Below are positions 5,490 through 6,489 of a DNA stretch of 6,489 nt, piece by piece. Source of the stretch: Chloroflexota bacterium (GTDB lineage: Bacteria; Chloroflexota; Dehalococcoidia; Lucifugimonadales; Lucifugimonadaceae); assembly GCA_016210435.1 (NCBI GenBank), contig JACQUF010000124.1:1-6489 (forward strand), given 5' to 3'. The notes under the pieces are model-generated. The model was not told the DNA's origin and did no database searches. It saw only the letters and a list, made by a program, of their open reading frames with translations. The translations under genes were made by a program, and so were the position numbers. Positions within the stretch are counted from its first letter, which is position 1, and each line of letters opens with the position of its first letter.

Positions 5490-5658
5490 ACGGCACTGAT
5501 TCTGGTGGCGAGTTGCGGCGGCCGAAACCGATGTCACCTCCCTCGGCTTTGAACGTGGCGACGTAGTCTCTGCAACCGGCATAGCCGCGGACAAGTACGC
5601 CGAACCCGCCTACGATCAACACCAGCCAGGGCCACCGTTCAGGAGCGATCGATGGCAG
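5488..5658 (-). CDS. Short ORF, possible small membrane protein with a CTG start, or a gene remnant
   Basis: Read on the minus strand, this frame gives about 56 residues: PSIAPERWPWLVLIVGGFGVLVRG forms one hydrophobic segment flanked by charge, followed by YAGCRDYVATFKAEGGDIGFGRRN and a PPESVP end before TGA at 5490-5488. The amino acid composition is protein-like and about 70 percent of third codon positions are G or C, which supports real coding. A TAG lies in frame at 5673-5671, and no ATG or TTG occurs before the hydrophobic segment. A CTG at 5658 is preceded by AAGGA at a seven-base spacing. A GTG at 5622 would cut into the helix. It therefore uses a rare CTG start, or is the surviving tail of a longer gene broken by mutation. 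Its 5' end overlaps the start of the divergent gene at 5652. Confidence 0.42.
   Translation of the reverse strand: MPSIAPERWPWLVLIVGGFGVLVRGYAGCRDYVATFKAEGGDIGFGRRNSPPESVP
5641..5645 (+). promoter_or_regulatory. Strong Shine-Dalgarno for the 5652 gene
   Basis: AGGAG at 5641-5645 stands six bases before the ATG at 5652, the best ribosome binding site in the window. It fixes the start of the membrane protein, whose frame has no stop before the window edge. Confidence 0.7.
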
Positions 5659-6489
5659 GAACGAGTCCTTCTACAACTTTGCCTCCAATGAAACAGCGTC
5701 TTCTGGCGATCGCGCCGATCGCCGTCCATATGACTGGCCTGGCGGTTTCCTGGTTTTGGGCGACTTCACTATTCCCGCGTGTCGGCTATCCAATTCCAAG
5801 CCTCGCGGCGTTGATCGTTCTGGCCATCGGCGCGGCACGTGGAGCCCTCGCGGGCCTCCCCGTCTGGTCGGTCACCTGGATTGTGTTCTTCATCGCGGGT
5901 CTCGGGGGCCTGGCACAAGCCGCGGTCCTTCAGGCGACCGGCGGGCCATCAGGCAGCGGCTACCTCCCGGGCTCTCTTACTGTTTACTTCGCGGGCCTCA
6001 TCATCGTTCTCACGTTTGCCGCGCTCCTCAGTCGTCGAGCAACGCCCCTCGCAATGTTTGCGGTCCTGTTGTACCTGGCCCACTCGGCGCTCGCCACAGA
6101 CACCAGACTATTCGGGCCAATCGGCGGCACCGTCTCGTGGCTGTTCGCCTCGGCAACACTCATTGAAGCCGCCTTCGTAATGCTGCTCGTAGCTCGCTTT
6201 GTGCAGCAACAAGACCGCCACCAGCATCTCTATCTGCGCCCAGCGGTCGTCTTTCTGGACGCGTTCAGACCGCCCTTTCTGTGGAGTTGTGGGCCAGAGG
6301 GATCTCGTTCTGGGAAGGTCACAACGAGGGGTTCCTCTCGACGGACGGAGAGACCACGCACCTCCGGCGTTCAGCGCCTGGTCCGCTGCCCAGGTAGTTT
6401 TTCGCCAGTTCCATTGGCTGGCCGATTCGGCGATCTTCAGCAGCTCATCCAGCGCCTGCCACCTTTACGGCCTCGCCGGTCCGCAACAG
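5652..6489 (+). CDS. Multi-pass membrane protein, hypothetical, open at the right edge
   Basis: From the ATG at 5652 the frame runs 279 codons to the window end without a stop. The first 190 or so residues are convincing: a short N-terminus (MAGTSPSTT..MKQR), then about six hydrophobic helices at roughly 17-41, 48-68, 71-95, 110-127, 132-148 and 158-182. Short basic turns (e.g. SRRA, 127-130) and a charged ARFVQQQDRHQH segment follow the last helix. No family-specific motif is recognised; the size and helix packing resemble small uncharacterised integral membrane proteins. After about residue 195 the translation becomes rich in Arg, Ser and Pro and looks less like a real protein, so the true end may be near 6240 with a frameshift, or the reading frame may simply continue. 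The shorter ORFs at 5756-6166 and 5839-6180 are shadows of this frame. Confidence 0.72.
   Translation, partial: MAGTSPSTTLPPMKQRLLAIAPIAVHMTGLAVSWFWATSLFPRVGYPIPSLAALIVLAIGAARGALAGLPVWSVTWIVFFIAGLGGLAQAAVLQATGGPSGSGYLPGSLTVYFAGLIIVLTFAALLSRRATPLAMFAVLLYLAHSALATDTRLFGPIGGTVSWLFASATLIEAAFVMLLVARFVQQQDRHQHLYLRPAVVFLDAFRPPFLWSCGPEGSRSGKVTTRGSSRRTERPRTSGVQRLVRCPGSFSPVPLAGRFGDLQQLIQRLPPLRPRRSAT
6260..6397 (+). pseudogene. Coding-like segment in a different frame from the membrane protein
   Basis: In the frame one base off from the 5652 gene, codons from about 6260 to the TAG at 6395-6397 read RVQTALSVELWARG, then ISFWEGHNEGFLSTDGE and an end PGPLPR. About three quarters of third positions are G or C and the composition is protein-like, unlike the overlapping tail of the membrane protein. 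It may be the true C-terminus of that protein after a frameshift near 6200-6260, or a remnant of another gene. No start codon with a ribosome binding site is seen. Confidence 0.25.
6392..6489 (-). pseudogene. Possible gene remnant on the minus strand at the right edge
   Basis: On the minus strand, GEAVKVAGA (frame entering at 6489) and ALDELLKIAESASQWNW..TTWAADQALN (about 6455 down to 6397) would join into one protein-like sequence if one base were removed near 6455. The second part has coding-like third positions. Stops at 6467-6465 and just after the first part break it. It looks like a decayed tail of a gene that lies outside the window. The evidence is composition only. Confidence 0.2.

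Noticed and set aside
5454..5552. Plus-strand mini-ORF with a lipobox-like VASC
   Set aside because: Only 32 codons from a GTG without a ribosome binding site, and it overlaps the better-supported minus-strand ORF; the lipobox match is probably chance.
4890..5594. Long 234-codon minus-strand ORF
   Set aside because: It is antisense to the lipoprotein and small membrane protein genes. Its composition is rich in Arg, Ser and Gln as expected for a shadow in GC-rich DNA, and it has no ribosome binding site.
6319..6340. Minus-strand GGAACC followed by GTTGTG near the right edge
   Set aside because: The gap is four bases instead of 14 and no gene start follows, so it does not match the promoter element.

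Overview
The window is GC-rich bacterial DNA. Proline/threonine-rich periplasmic linkers, a DUF4367-like anti-sigma candidate and many secreted proteins of unknown function suggest a Chloroflexota-type organism (Thermomicrobia/Sphaerobacter-like). That placement is an inference from protein style only; there is no rRNA or other marker gene. I see no tRNA, rRNA or CRISPR array.

Layout. The left edge (1-192) holds the C-terminal end of a protein that may be a transposase. A convergent minus-strand gene of unknown function follows (215-613). After a 154-bp divergent intergenic region comes the core of the window: an ECF sigma factor (768-1352) overlapping a membrane-anchored anti-sigma candidate with an extracytoplasmic DUF4367-like domain (1342-2334). 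Next are a signal-peptide/C-terminal-anchor protein (2411-3046) and a secreted four-cysteine protein (3043-3618) joined by an ATGA overlap, then a lipoprotein with a beta-propeller-like domain (3647-5074) and a small three-helix membrane protein (5139-5447). The right part holds a short minus-strand ORF (5488-5658) and, head to head with it, a six-helix membrane protein (from 5652). The reading frame of the membrane protein stays open to the window edge. The last 230 bases look mosaic.

How it fits together. The sigma gene and the 2411 gene are each preceded by the same two-part element, GGAACC-N14-GTTGTA, ending 19 and 20 bases before the start codons. This is the architecture of an ECF promoter. 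The simplest model is that the sigma factor activates its own operon and the adjacent envelope-protein operon, and that the 1342 protein holds it at the membrane until an extracytoplasmic signal arrives. At the junction of the 2411 and 3043 genes lie two perfect inverted repeats, one spanning the overlapping stop/start codons. The second gene has no visible Shine-Dalgarno, which suggests strict translational coupling or a binding site.

No part of the window is a recognised defence or biosynthetic system. The most interesting unit is this compact sigma/anti-sigma envelope regulon with uncharacterised outputs.
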